Source: Rhizobium sp. GN54 (GTDB lineage Bacteria; Pseudomonadota; Alphaproteobacteria; Rhizobiales; Rhizobiaceae). From it: a stretch of DNA of 64,000 bases. This document shows positions 33,878-42,850 of this stretch, in pieces (the first letter of the stretch is position 1; each line of letters opens with the position of its first letter). A model generated the notes under the pieces. It saw only the letters and a program-made list of their open reading frames with translations, was not told where the DNA came from and ran no database searches. A program made the translations under genes and the position numbers. The DNA lies in the NCBI RefSeq assembly GCF_021026345.1, contig NZ_JAJNCZ010000002.1, forward strand, positions 124,001 to 188,000, read 5' to 3'.

Positions 33878-34813
33878 CTATGCCTTCGCCCACCGCAGCA
33901 GCCGTCCATCGAGGATGACGAGGCCGAGCAAGACGAGCAGCATGCCGGCGGCGACCGGCAGCGAGATGCTTTCGCCGAGGAAAACGACGCCCGCGAGGAT
34001 GGCACTCGGCGGCACGAGCAAGGTGACGAGAGAGGTGTTGGTCGCGCCGGCGGCCGCCATGATGCGGAAGAACAGGATATAGGCGTAGGCGGTGGACAGG
34101 AGCGCCAGCGCCAGGACGGCGAGCACCACGCCGAAAGGCGGCATCGGCAGCGACCAGGGCTGGTCGACGATCGCAGCCAGCGGCAGGAGCACGACGGAGG
34201 AGGCGGTGAGCTGACCCGTCGCCGTCACCGGCGGGGCGACGCCGCGGAAGCGCTTCCCATAGGTGGCGGAGAGCCCGTAGCTGGCGGCGGCTGCGACCGG
34301 CAGGAGCAGGGCCCAGAGCGGCGGTCCGTCGGTGCCGCCGGCAAAGGGCGCGAGCGCGCGCGGTCCGACCAGGACGGCGGTGCCGAGCAGGCCGACCAGG
34401 CAGCCGGCCATCTTCGCCGTCGTCATCTTCTCGTCCTCGGTCAGCCGGTTGGCGATCAGGACCGTGAAGATGGGCGTCGTGGCGTTCAGGATTGCCGCCA
34501 GCCCGGCGCCGATCTCCGTCTGCCCAGTGAAGATCAGGATGTGGGGAATGACATTGTTCAGGAGCCCCATGGCGAGGAACTCCCGCCAGCGCAGCCGCAA
34601 CGTCTTATAGAGCCCGTGCCGGCCGCGCAGGTAGAGGTGAAGGGCGAGTGCTGCGATCGCGACGCGCAGCAGTACGAGGGTGACGGGCGGGATATGCTGG
34701 ACGGCGATGCGGGCGAAGAAGAACGATCCGCCCCAGATCAGCCCGAGAAACACCAGCATGGCCCAGGTCCTTGCCGTCATCGTCTGCGGCTGCACTGTTG
34801 CCATCTCGTTCAT
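33878..34813 (-). CDS. DMT-superfamily permease (EamA), copy 2
   Basis: Inner-membrane permease of 311 residues with two EamA repeats (GLIWGGSFFFARIAVQHIPPVTLVLLR opening repeat one; SAILAGVVFLGESISLPVAAGMLLVLLGLVIL closing repeat two), ten spans. GAGGAG lies seven bases before ATG 34813. Substrate unknown. Transcribed alone towards the microprotein gene; an isolated 14-base palindrome GGCCTGCGCAGGCC at 33770-33783 lies downstream and could end its transcript. Confidence 0.88.
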   Translation of the reverse strand: MNEMATVQPQTMTARTWAMLVFLGLIWGGSFFFARIAVQHIPPVTLVLLRVAIAALALHLYLRGRHGLYKTLRLRWREFLAMGLLNNVIPHILIFTGQTEIGAGLAAILNATTPIFTVLIANRLTEDEKMTTAKMAGCLVGLLGTAVLVGPRALAPFAGGTDGPPLWALLLPVAAAASYGLSATYGKRFRGVAPPVTATGQLTASSVVLLPLAAIVDQPWSLPMPPFGVVLAVLALALLSTAYAYILFFRIMAAAGATNTSLVTLLVPPSAILAGVVFLGESISLPVAAGMLLVLLGLVILDGRLLRWAKA

Positions 34814-35132
34814 GGTGTCTCTCCTCGCTCAAAGGCTCCGGCTCTGGAGCCGCGGCATAGGGCACCGCGCGGGCTCGGCCCACCCGATTCGCATCGTCGC
34901 CGGGCAAGGACGACGATGCAATCTCGATTTGTGGCGCTGGATCAGGGATCGGGGCGACGGGAGGTCGATGGGCGCCGGGACAGTGCGGTGTCGAGCGACG
35001 GGAATCCCGCATCCGGTCGCATCGGCGGATGCGGCAGCGCCCCGGTGAAGCGGGAGGCGCTGCAGGAAAGGCAAGAGGCATTGCCGGCCTTGCCGGGACC
35101 GGAGCGGGAAGGCCGCTCCGGCCGGGGGCGGT
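34814..35132. other. spacer with hairpin, no gene
   Basis: In these 319 bases CCGGAGCGG (35099-35107) pairs with CCGCTCCGG (35113-35121) over GAAGG; this 9-base-pair hairpin lies 12 bases past the transglycosylase stop and may end its transcript. The open frames here are shadows without ribosome sites. The left end holds the permease promoter. Confidence 0.45.
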
Positions 35133-36359
35133 TCAGAGCGCGCCGAGCAGGGCCGGGGTGGCCCAGCCGTCGGCCGGCAGGCCGAGGCGGAGCTGTTCCT
35201 TCTGGATCGCCGCCCGCGTGCCCGAGCCGAGAATGCCGTCGATCTTGCCGACGTCGTGGCCCAGTTCGGCAAGCCGCGTCTGCAACGCCTTCATGCCGCC
35301 GTCGTCGAGACCCGCTTCCGGCTCGCCCTTCTGATAGGGCGGGGCGCCGGCGAGGCGGGTGGCGAAATAGGCGGCCGAGGTCGTGTAGATGAACGACTGG
35401 TTCCATTCCAGGTAGATGTTGAAGTTCGGATAGGTGATGAAGGCCGGGCCCTTGCGGCCCTGCGGCAGCACCAGCGAGGCGGCGAGGCCGGAGAATTCGG
35501 TGTTGCCGTCGCGCGGCGTGACGCCGAGGGCGAACCAGTCGCCGGCGGTCATGCCCGACTGCAGGCCGGTCCTCTCGAAGGGCAGGACCTCGGGCACCGA
35601 GACTTCCTGGATCCACGGCTGGCCCTTGGTGAAGCCGAGGTGCTGGATGAACTTCGCAGCCGTCAGGATCGCATCCGGGGCGCTGCTCTTGACGTTGACG
35701 TGGCCGTCGCCGTCGCCATCGACGCCGAAGGCGATGATGTCCCTCGGCAGCATCTGCACCTGGCCAATCTCGCCGGCCCAGGCGCCGGTCGTCGTCGCCG
35801 GGTCGAGATCGCCGTGCTGGACCATCTGGATCGCCGCGATCAGTTGCGGGCGGAACAGTTCCGGGCGGCGGCAGTCATGGGAGAGGGTGACGAGCGCGTT
35901 GCGCGTGTTGAAGTCGCCCTGGACGGCGCCGAAGTCCGTCTCCATCGCCCAGAATGCGGCGATGACGGCGCCGGGCACGCCGAACTCCTGCTCGGCCCGC
36001 TGGAAGACGTTCGAGAGTTCCTGCAGCTTCCTTCGGCCGATATCGAGACGTGACTGGCTGACGGTCCGCTTCGAGAATTCGAGGAAGGTCTGGCGGAAGA
36101 CGCCCTGGGCGCGGTCGCGCGAGAGCACCTTCGGGTCGATCGCAGCACCCGCAAGGGCCGTGTCGATGGCGTCGCCCGGGATCTGGTTGGCCGCCGCCTC
36201 CGCCCGCACGCCGTCGAGGAAGGCCGGGAGATCGCCGCCGCAGGCGACGGCCGGTGCGTTTGCCTGTGCGGGGGACTGGGCCGGAGCCTGTTGGGCGAGC
36301 GCCGTGCCTGAGAGGAAAAGCGCCGCCAGGGCGCCAATCGGCAGGAATCGCGGTTGCAT
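35133..36359 (-). CDS. lytic murein transglycosylase (MltB family)
   Basis: Periplasmic wall hydrolase of 408 residues that cleaves MurNAc-GlcNAc bonds to form 1,6-anhydro ends. Signal peptide about 1-22; catalytic glutamate E140 in AFWAMETDFG, then the family GEIGQVQMLPRDIIAFGVDGDGDG and a C-terminal peptidoglycan-binding domain (about 340-405, LQTRLAELGHDVGKIDGILGSGTRAAIQKEQ). ATG 36359 behind AAAGGA is preferred; ATG 36377 and 36398 also exist. No lipobox, so it is the soluble kind. Confidence 0.93.
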   Translation of the reverse strand: MQPRFLPIGALAALFLSGTALAQQAPAQSPAQANAPAVACGGDLPAFLDGVRAEAAANQIPGDAIDTALAGAAIDPKVLSRDRAQGVFRQTFLEFSKRTVSQSRLDIGRRKLQELSNVFQRAEQEFGVPGAVIAAFWAMETDFGAVQGDFNTRNALVTLSHDCRRPELFRPQLIAAIQMVQHGDLDPATTTGAWAGEIGQVQMLPRDIIAFGVDGDGDGHVNVKSSAPDAILTAAKFIQHLGFTKGQPWIQEVSVPEVLPFERTGLQSGMTAGDWFALGVTPRDGNTEFSGLAASLVLPQGRKGPAFITYPNFNIYLEWNQSFIYTTSAAYFATRLAGAPPYQKGEPEAGLDDGGMKALQTRLAELGHDVGKIDGILGSGTRAAIQKEQLRLGLPADGWATPALLGAL

Positions 36360-36503
36360 ATGCGGGGATCCTTTCATTCGGTTGCCCCCGCTTCTCAAAT
36401 TAATGTGACAGAAGCAAGAAGCAAAAATGCCGTGCCCGCGCCGGTCGCATCACTCTGCCGTGAGCGGGGCGGGATGCCTCGTCAATCCCGCTTCCCGCGG
36501 CCC

Positions 36504-37280
36504 TCAGCGCGAGACCTGCGCCACCCAGCTCTTCCAGTTCTGGTGCGAGCCGGCAAAGACGTTGATGTCGGTGTCGCCCTTGATGCCGGGCACGATGCCG
36601 GTGCTGGTGTACTGCCAGAAATGCCATTTGCGGCCATAGACGTTTTCGGGGTGATCGGCGACGGCGCGCAGCCACAGCGGATACTTGCCGAAGGCGCCGA
36701 CCATGTTCTCGCGGTGGAAATCGACGGTCGTGTAGATGATCGGCCGCTTGCCGTAATGCGCCTCCAGCCGGTCGAGGAAGCGCTGCAGCAGGGCGCGGAC
36801 CTCCGCCGGCGGCGGGCGCTTGCGGCAGGTAGGCGACAGCGGGTTCCATTCGGCGTCGAGCACCGGCGGCAGCTGTACTGCGGCCTTGGGCACGTTGCGG
36901 ATGAACCAGTCGGCCTGTTCGTCCGGCGTCGAGCAGAAATAGTAGAAATGATAGGGCGCATGCGCGATGCCGGCGGCGCGGGCGCCGCGCCAGTAGGCGT
37001 CGAAGGCCCCGTCGATCCGGTCCTTGCCTTCGGTCGCCTTGATGAAGACGAAGGAGACCCCCGACGCCTTCACCGTCGGCCAGTCGATGTCGCCGTTCCA
37101 CTTGGAGACGTCGATGCCATGGACCTCGTGATGATGCGGGGTGCGGTAGCCGAAATCCTGCGGATCGCTGTCCTTGAAGCGCGGCTTGATCGGCGCCGTC
37201 GAGACGAAGTCGTAGTCGGTCGTGGAGCACGATGCCGCGAGAAGGGCAAGGGGCAGGAGAGCCAGAAGAAGCCGACGCAT
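36504..37280 (-). CDS. GH25 lysozyme-like lipoprotein
   Basis: Lipoprotein of 258 residues. A lipobox LAAS-C puts the lipidated cysteine at residue 18. The glycoside hydrolase 25 domain covers about 54-250: HGIDVSKWNGDIDWPTVK (first acidic residues), FVFIKATEGKD, and PVLDAEWNP with the Asp/Glu catalytic pair. It should cut peptidoglycan between MurNAc and GlcNAc. GH25 enzymes are often phage-borne, but nothing phage-like surrounds it and it is exported by its own signal. Confidence 0.92.
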   Translation of the reverse strand: MRRLLLALLPLALLAASCSTTDYDFVSTAPIKPRFKDSDPQDFGYRTPHHHEVHGIDVSKWNGDIDWPTVKASGVSFVFIKATEGKDRIDGAFDAYWRGARAAGIAHAPYHFYYFCSTPDEQADWFIRNVPKAAVQLPPVLDAEWNPLSPTCRKRPPPAEVRALLQRFLDRLEAHYGKRPIIYTTVDFHRENMVGAFGKYPLWLRAVADHPENVYGRKWHFWQYTSTGIVPGIKGDTDINVFAGSHQNWKSWVAQVSR

Positions 37281-37349
37281 GGGTGTCCCGGGTTTGGCGC
37301 GTCCCCCTCGGACGCGGCGCAGAAGATGCGCGGCGATACTGCCTCACCG

Positions 37350-37422
37350 GCAGGGCTCGGTAAAGGGCGGAACGGCACTTGCGCCGCGCATCGGCGATGC
37401 CCGGCGCAAGTGCGAGCCCTGC
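37350..37422. repeat. nested three-part hairpin element
   Basis: GCAGGGCTC (37350-37358) pairs with GAGCCCTGC (37414-37422). Inside lie GCACTTGCGCCG (37375-37386) with CGGCGCAAGTGC (37402-37413), and inside that GCATC-GGC-GATGC (37388-37400). The left arm has a 16-base bulge. No coding sense is seen. It is between convergent-free minus-strand genes (porin-like upstream, lysozyme downstream) and could be a structured mRNA element or a dispersed repeat. Confidence 0.6.
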
Positions 37423-37450
37423 CTGTCCGGCATTTCAAGGCCGGGCAGGC
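37421..37450 (-). terminator. hairpin after the outer-membrane protein gene
   Basis: GCCTGTCCGGC pairs with GCCGGGCAGGC (one G-U) over an 8-base loop, eight bases beyond the barrel-protein stop. It abuts the nested hairpin element. No T-run follows. Confidence 0.6.
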
Positions 37451-37457
37451 GTCCGGG

Positions 37458-38114
37458 TCAGAACTTCCAGCCGACGCCCAGCATCACGTCGCTGCTCTTC
37501 AGGTCGGTGTTCACGCCCATCAGGTCGGCATCGCCGTAGTCGGTGTAGCGATACTCGGCGCGGCCGATGAAGTTGTCGGTGAAGGCATGCTCGAAGCCCG
37601 CGCCGATCGTCCAGCCGTTCAAGGTCTTGCTGTCGCTGTCGCCGGTCTCGCGGTCGCGCAGCTCGGCGTTGGTGAAGGCGTAGCCGCCGGTCGCATAGAC
37701 GAGCGTGCGGTCGAAGGCGTAGCCCATACGGGCGCGCAGCGAGCCGCTCCAGTCGCTCTTCAGCTCCATCGGGATGCCGCCGAGGTCGAACTTGTCCTCG
37801 TTCCAGTTGTACTTCACGTCGCCTTCCAGGCCGATGACGAAGGGGCCGGTCTGGTAGTTGTAGCCGGTGTAGCCGCCGAGCGCCCATCCGTCGAGGCCGG
37901 GGCTTTCGGAGATGCCGGCGTCGTCCACCTCGGCATCGCCCCAGCCGTAGCCGGTCTGCGCACCGACGTAGAACCCGTTCCAGTCGTAGATGCCGGAGAC
38001 TTCCTCGATGACGGGCGCGACGGGGGCCTCGACCGGCGCCATGTCGGCGGCGAGCACGCCGGTCGCAGAGGCTGCGATCGCAAGTGCTGCCGCTCCGAGC
38101 GCGATTGATTTCAT
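37458..38114 (-). CDS. outer-membrane beta-barrel protein (Omp25/Omp31-like)
   Basis: Outer-membrane protein of 218 residues. Signal peptide about 1-22 (ending GVLAAD), a Pro/Val/Glu-rich linker, then about eight amphipathic strands beginning YDWNGFYVGAQTGYGWGD and ending in the terminal phenylalanine GVGWKF needed for barrel insertion. It matches the porin-like OMP_b-brl family represented by Brucella Omp25/Omp31. AAGGAAG precedes ATG 38114. Probably abundant and structural rather than a true porin. Confidence 0.9.
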   Translation of the reverse strand: MKSIALGAAALAIAASATGVLAADMAPVEAPVAPVIEEVSGIYDWNGFYVGAQTGYGWGDAEVDDAGISESPGLDGWALGGYTGYNYQTGPFVIGLEGDVKYNWNEDKFDLGGIPMELKSDWSGSLRARMGYAFDRTLVYATGGYAFTNAELRDRETGDSDSKTLNGWTIGAGFEHAFTDNFIGRAEYRYTDYGDADLMGVNTDLKSSDVMLGVGWKF

Positions 38115-38250
38115 GGTTGTCTTCCTTCTGCTTCGAACGTGTCGACACGACCCCTTTGGAGCCGACACGGTTACAACCCCTTAGCGCCCAAGAGGTTTCA
38201 TAGAAAGACGAGCAAAATCGGGCAGGGGCCGCGGACCCCGCGGAGGCCGG

Positions 38251-38943
38251 CTATCCGGGCATTTTCGCAATCGAGAGCCAGGCATAGCCGCCATAGGGCG
38301 TCTCGGAAGCCACAATTGCGCCACGCCGCGCGGCCGCATCGGCGATCACGTTCATGAGATCCGGGCGCGGAGTGACGTGGAAACGGGCGAGCCAGCCCTG
38401 CAGCAGACGGCGGAAGGCGGCGGGAAGCCGTTCCTGCTGGCCGAAGTCGACCACGTGCAGCGAGCCGCCGGGATTGAGCGCGTCGAGCGCCCGCTCGACG
38501 GCGTCCCGCCACGCCGGGATCATCGACAGCGAATAGGAGATGACGATGCGGTCGAAACCGGTTTCGCCGAACTCGGCCGCCCGGAAGGCGGTGGCGTCGG
38601 CAACACGCAGGACCGGGCGCGTGCCGGCGGTGGCTGCAAACTTCTTCTCCGCCGTCTCCAGCATCGCCCGGGAGATGTCGAGGCCGAAGAAGCGGGCATC
38701 GGGGTAGCGCCTTGCCATGCAGGCGATGTTGCGGCCGGTGCCGCAGCCGACCTCGAGGACCGATTGGCCGGCGCGCGCGTCGAGCCCGTCCATCAGCCGG
38801 TCGCGGCCGAAGAGATAGTATTTGCGCGTCAGGTCGTAGACGTGCCGCTGGTAGCGGTACTGTCGGTCCATCCTCTCGGCATGGGCCGTGTCGGGCATAT
38901 CATCGGGCACGGCTGCGGAGAGCGCGGGATGCTCCCGGCGCAT
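38251..38943 (-). CDS. btaB: betaine-lipid N-methyltransferase BtaB
   Basis: SAM-dependent methyltransferase of 230 residues that adds three methyl groups to diacylglyceryl-homoserine, giving the phosphorus-free lipid DGTS. SAM motif VLEVGCGTGRNIACMARRYPDARFFGLDIS at about 62-91. The family fingerprint MDRQYRYQRHVYDLTRKYYLFGRDRL is strong. Its ATG shares one base with the btaA stop (TGATG), so the pair is translationally coupled and both depend on the promoter before btaA. Confidence 0.95.
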   Translation of the reverse strand: MRREHPALSAAVPDDMPDTAHAERMDRQYRYQRHVYDLTRKYYLFGRDRLMDGLDARAGQSVLEVGCGTGRNIACMARRYPDARFFGLDISRAMLETAEKKFAATAGTRPVLRVADATAFRAAEFGETGFDRIVISYSLSMIPAWRDAVERALDALNPGGSLHVVDFGQQERLPAAFRRLLQGWLARFHVTPRPDLMNVIADAAARRGAIVASETPYGGYAWLSIAKMPG

Positions 38944-40190
38944 CAGGGCTTCTTCCGGTAGATGTGGAAGCCGCCGTAGATGGCCGAGCGGTCCTTCATC
39001 CCGAGCGCTGCGGAACGGTCGCGCTCGTAGGTCCAGAGGTCGAGCAGGCGGGAGGAGACCTTACCGTCGAGGATGCTCTTTTCGGCGGCGGTGCGGAAGA
39101 TGACGACGGCGTCGGGGGCCGCGGTGCGGGTGATCTCGGTCCAGAGCGCGTTCAGCTGCTCCTCGTTCATCCAGTCCTGCGCGTCGAGCAGGACGTAGCG
39201 GTCGACGGAGGCGGCAGGCTTGGCGGCCAGAAGCTCGGTGAAATTGGCGTGGTGGACGCGAACGCGGGCGGCGTTGTCGCGGATGGCGCCGTAGTTCTCC
39301 GCCCGCAGGTAGTCTGGCAGCGTTCCTTCGTAGCGCGACGGATAGCGACGACCGAAGGCCTGCCAGGCGAAGTAGTTCTCCTTCAGCGGGAAATGGCAGG
39401 CGAGCTTCTCCAGCCGCTGGCGCAGAACCGGAGCAAGCGAGCGGCCGTCATTGACGCTGGCGAGTTCGTCGAACTGCTGCGGCGGAATGCCGAGGCCGAA
39501 CAGCGAGGCCTTGCGCGAGGTCATCCAGCGGATCAGCGGACGATCGAAGAGGGGGGCGATGCGGGTGTCGAAGAACTGGCGCTGCTCGCGCAGCGACCGG
39601 CACTTGACGAAGTCGCGCGGGTCCAGCCCGTGCAGCCTCGCCACCACATGGCCGAGCAGGATGAAGCGGCCGAGCAGGCCGGTGCGGTAGATGTTACGGT
39701 TGAAGACGCCGATGCGGCGGCGCCCGCGCATGTCGCGGCCGTTCCAGTAGTCGCGGGTGGCGTCCTCGAGCCGCGGCTCGAGGAACAGCTGATAGGCCTC
39801 GCGGTTGGAGGCCATGTTGTCGCCGCCGAGGAAACGCGCCACGTCGGCATGCGAGGGCATGTGGCGGAAGGTGGCGAGCTTCAGCCGGTTCAGGGCGATG
39901 TGGTGCGGGTTGAGATCGACGACGTCGATGCTCTCCGGCGCGCGCGTCAGGTAGGCCAGCATGTTGCAGCCGCCGGAGCCGATGGTGACGATGCGGTGGC
40001 CGGCGCAGAGCTCCATGGCCTCCATGTCGACGGCCGGATCCTCCCAGATCTGCGGATAGACGAGGCCGGTGAAGAGCAGGCCGAACAGGCGTTCCGACAG
40101 GCCCTCGAGCGAAAGCGCGCGGTGCTGCAGCAGCGCCGACTTCAGTCTCTCGTTGCGTCCGTAGCCTGCATTCCTGGCGAGTTCGCTCAT
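38943..40190 (-). CDS. btaA: SAM:diacylglycerol 3-amino-3-carboxypropyltransferase BtaA
   Basis: Membrane-associated enzyme of 415 residues (DUF3419) that transfers the 3-amino-3-carboxypropyl group of SAM to diacylglycerol, the first step of betaine-lipid synthesis. The SAM-binding segment is IVTIGSGGCNMLAYLTRAPESIDVVDLNPHHIALNRLKLA (about 67-106); FTGLVYPQIWEDP near residue 40 is typical. BtaAB are made under phosphate starvation, when membrane phospholipids are replaced. A three-unit Pho box lies 118 bases upstream of the ATG. Confidence 0.96.
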   Translation of the reverse strand: MSELARNAGYGRNERLKSALLQHRALSLEGLSERLFGLLFTGLVYPQIWEDPAVDMEAMELCAGHRIVTIGSGGCNMLAYLTRAPESIDVVDLNPHHIALNRLKLATFRHMPSHADVARFLGGDNMASNREAYQLFLEPRLEDATRDYWNGRDMRGRRRIGVFNRNIYRTGLLGRFILLGHVVARLHGLDPRDFVKCRSLREQRQFFDTRIAPLFDRPLIRWMTSRKASLFGLGIPPQQFDELASVNDGRSLAPVLRQRLEKLACHFPLKENYFAWQAFGRRYPSRYEGTLPDYLRAENYGAIRDNAARVRVHHANFTELLAAKPAASVDRYVLLDAQDWMNEEQLNALWTEITRTAAPDAVVIFRTAAEKSILDGKVSSRLLDLWTYERDRSAALGMKDRSAIYGGFHIYRKKP

Positions 40191-40307
40191 GACACCGTTC
40201 CGTCCTTCGAGGGCTTTCGGGGGAGATATCTGCGTCGCGCAACAGTTTGATGACCGGAACTGTGCATTGTCATCCAGCCTTCATGACGGGGCCGCGGCCG
40301 GGCCGCC

Positions 40308-40336
40308 GTGACAAACACATGACAAACCCATGACAT
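40308..40336 (-). promoter_or_regulatory. PhoB box upstream of btaAB
   Basis: On the minus strand three units ATGTCAT, TTGTCAT and TTGTCAC occur with exactly 11-base period (40336-40330, 40325-40319, 40314-40308), close to the rhizobial Pho box of repeated CTGTCAT. They are oriented towards btaA. They also lie 76 bases upstream of the divergent serine hydrolase gene, which might share the control. Confidence 0.8.
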
Positions 40337-40411
40337 GGAAAGGACTTTTCTTGCCGGCCGATTCCTGATTGTCTGCGGCCGGACGAAAAGGTCGCCGACC
40401 AGGGGAGACGC

Positions 40412-41794
40412 ATGGGCCGGTATCTGCGGATCGTTGCAAGGACAGTGCTCGGGGGCGCGGTCTTCCTTGCGGTTGCCGGCAGCTGGCTGATCGTCAGCCC
40501 GCCCGAACTGCTCAGGGTCGGTTCCGGATATGCGGCCAAGATCGTCTGCTCGAACGTCTTTCTCGCCGGGCGCGACCCGCAGGACGTGCTTGCGACCGAC
40601 GTGCAGGCGCCGGGGCATCCGCTGCTACGGCTGATGCGCCAGTCGGTGGACCACGAGGACAAGACGGTGACGGCGTCGCTGCTCGGCATTTTCGCGCCGG
40701 GCCATGCGGCCTACCGCGAGGGGTTCGGCTGCACGGGCGTTCCCGACGGCGATTTCGTCACCGCGCGCCAGACGGTCGCGGATGTGCCGCTGCCGCCCGT
40801 GGCCGCGCCGCCGGCCGATCGCCCCTGGCCGGAGGGGAAGGGCGAAAGCTACGATCCGCGCCTCGATGCCGTCCTCGCCGATCCGGCCCTGCTCGGTCCC
40901 GGCGTCCGCGGCGTGGCCGTGATCCACAACGGACGGCTCGTCGGTGAACGCTACGGCGATGGCTTTTCCGAAGAGACGCCACTGCTCGGCTGGTCCGTTT
41001 CCAAGACGGTCAACGCCGCCCTGCTCGGCCGGCTGATGCAGGACCACCGGCTGTCGCCGACGCAGGCGAACCTGTTTGCGGAATGGAACGGCGACGCGCG
41101 CGCGAAGATCACGATCGCCGACCTCCTGGCGATGCAGAGCGGCCTGGAGTTCAACGAGGATTACGGCGAGGTCACCGACGTCACGCGAATGCTGTTTCTC
41201 GAGCCCAACATGGCCCGGTACGCGGCCTCGTTCCCGCTGTCGTCCAGCCCGGGCGAGACGTTCAGCTATTCGAGCGGGACGGCGATCCTGCTTTCGCGCG
41301 TGTTCATGAGCGCGCTCGGGGACCGCTGGCGCGCGCTCGCCTATCCGGCGGCGGCGCTGTTTGCGCCGCTCGGCATGAAGAGCGCGGTGATGGAGACCGA
41401 CGAGACCGGCATCTTCGTCGGCTCGTCCTACATGTATGCCACGACGCGCGACTGGGCGCGGTTCGCGCAACTGCTTCTGAACGACGGGACATGGAACGGC
41501 ATGCGGCTGTTGCCGGAGGGATATGTGGCGGCGATGGGAACGCCGTCATCAGCATCCGGCGGCGCCTACGGACAGGCGCAGACATGGATCGACGGGCCGG
41601 GGCGGGAGCCCGATTCCCGCTACGGCCTGCCGGACGATACCTTCTGGATGCTGGGCCATGATGGCCAGGCGATCGCGGTCGTCCCGTCGCGCAACATCGC
41701 CGTGGTCCGGCTGGGGCTCACGCCTTCCAGGCTCGGTTACCGGCCGCAGGAACTGGTGCGCGGGGTCGTCGACGCGCTTGCAACGGAGGACTGA
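40412..41794 (+). CDS. serine hydrolase, beta-lactamase/esterase family
   Basis: Membrane-anchored or exported hydrolase of 460 residues with an N-terminal hydrophobic segment (about 10-28). The penicillin-binding fold starts near 140; the nucleophile motif is WSVSKTV (S-x-x-K), followed by YSSGT in the Tyr position and a distal HDGQAIAVVP. These features match class C-like esterases and 6-aminohexanoate-dimer hydrolases rather than true beta-lactamases. AGGGGAGA precedes ATG 40412. Divergent from btaA across the Pho box. Confidence 0.87.
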   Translation: MGRYLRIVARTVLGGAVFLAVAGSWLIVSPPELLRVGSGYAAKIVCSNVFLAGRDPQDVLATDVQAPGHPLLRLMRQSVDHEDKTVTASLLGIFAPGHAAYREGFGCTGVPDGDFVTARQTVADVPLPPVAAPPADRPWPEGKGESYDPRLDAVLADPALLGPGVRGVAVIHNGRLVGERYGDGFSEETPLLGWSVSKTVNAALLGRLMQDHRLSPTQANLFAEWNGDARAKITIADLLAMQSGLEFNEDYGEVTDVTRMLFLEPNMARYAASFPLSSSPGETFSYSSGTAILLSRVFMSALGDRWRALAYPAAALFAPLGMKSAVMETDETGIFVGSSYMYATTRDWARFAQLLLNDGTWNGMRLLPEGYVAAMGTPSSASGGAYGQAQTWIDGPGREPDSRYGLPDDTFWMLGHDGQAIAVVPSRNIAVVRLGLTPSRLGYRPQELVRGVVDALATED

Positions 41795-41809
41795 GGGAGG
41801 GGCGAGGCC

Positions 41810-42715
41810 TTATTTCAGGCCGGTCTCCTCGAGGAGGCCCTTGCGCTTGGCGGTGTAGTAATAGCCGCTCGCATAGAGGCGCACGGCGCCGTCATGCTGG
41901 TTGTCGGCCACCATCAACGCGCCGCGCAGATATTTCGCAGCGTATTTGATGTTGGTCTCGGCATCGAACAGGCCGTCCGGCGTGCCCGTATAGCCCATGC
42001 CCTTGGCCGTGTTGTAGCGGATCTGCATGAGGCCGTAATTGCCCTTGCTGTAGGCCTTGGGATTGTAGCCGCTCTCGCGCTTGATCACCCGGTGCAGCAG
42101 CACTTCGGGGATGTCGTAGATGGCGGCATATTTCGTGACCAGCGCATCGATCGGGGTGCCGGACTTCTGGAAGGTCTGGCTGTCCTGCGACGGCGCCGTG
42201 CGCATCGGGCTTGCGGCAAAGGCGGTGGCCTGGAACGCGGGCTTGGCGACGGGGACGATCTGGTGGGTGGCGACGAGCTGTTCGAGGCCTTCCGGCTCGC
42301 CGGTGTCGAAGCCCGGCTCCATCACCGCCGCCTCGAAGGAGGCCGGCATGAACTTTGCGGAGCCGGGATCGGAGGACGCCGCGGCCGCTACGGCGCTCGC
42401 CTGGATCTCCGCCGCCTGCGGCGCCGCTGCAGCGGCGATCGCCGCCTCGGCACCGGTTTCTCGCGTCGTCTCCACCACCGCGGCAAGGGCCTGCGCTCCG
42501 CCGTTTGCGGTCGCCGTGGGATCCGCGACCGGCGCCGGCAGGGCGTAGGCGGACATTTCCGTTCCGGGCTTGGCGATCGGCATCACGGTCCGGGCCGCCG
42601 CCATCTCTTCCGCCGGCGTTTGGATCACGCTCGCGCAGCCGCCGATGGCGAGCATCGCCATCGCGCAACCCGTGGAAAGAACATGCCTGCCGCGGATCGG
42701 GAATCTGTGTGCCAT
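41810..42715 (-). CDS. SLT-type lytic transglycosylase lipoprotein
   Basis: Lipoprotein of 301 residues: lipobox LAIGG-C, cysteine about 27. A long Ala/Pro-rich, low-complexity spacer (about 30-180) reaches a C-terminal SLT domain with catalytic glutamate in VIKRESGYNPKAYSKGNYGLMQIRYNTAKGMGY. It ends TGLK. It would cut glycan strands from the outer-membrane or inner-membrane face. Convergent with the serine hydrolase gene, 15 bases between stops. Confidence 0.9.
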   Translation of the reverse strand: MAHRFPIRGRHVLSTGCAMAMLAIGGCASVIQTPAEEMAAARTVMPIAKPGTEMSAYALPAPVADPTATANGGAQALAAVVETTRETGAEAAIAAAAAPQAAEIQASAVAAAASSDPGSAKFMPASFEAAVMEPGFDTGEPEGLEQLVATHQIVPVAKPAFQATAFAASPMRTAPSQDSQTFQKSGTPIDALVTKYAAIYDIPEVLLHRVIKRESGYNPKAYSKGNYGLMQIRYNTAKGMGYTGTPDGLFDAETNIKYAAKYLRGALMVADNQHDGAVRLYASGYYYTAKRKGLLEETGLK

Positions 42716-42850
42716 CAGTCGCTCTCGTCTTGCCTGGAGGCCCTGAAATCCGAGGGATTCGGGCGCGGCTGCAAATCAACGGCGCTTCGACCGTGTTTCG
42801 TCCATTAACCTATCGTCAGGGTTCGGGCAACCCGCCGGCTGTGCCGCCGG

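Noticed and set aside
36504-37280. Prophage remnant suggested by a GH25 lysozyme
   Set aside because: The protein has its own lipoprotein signal, and no holin, integrase, capsid or attachment site is adjacent.
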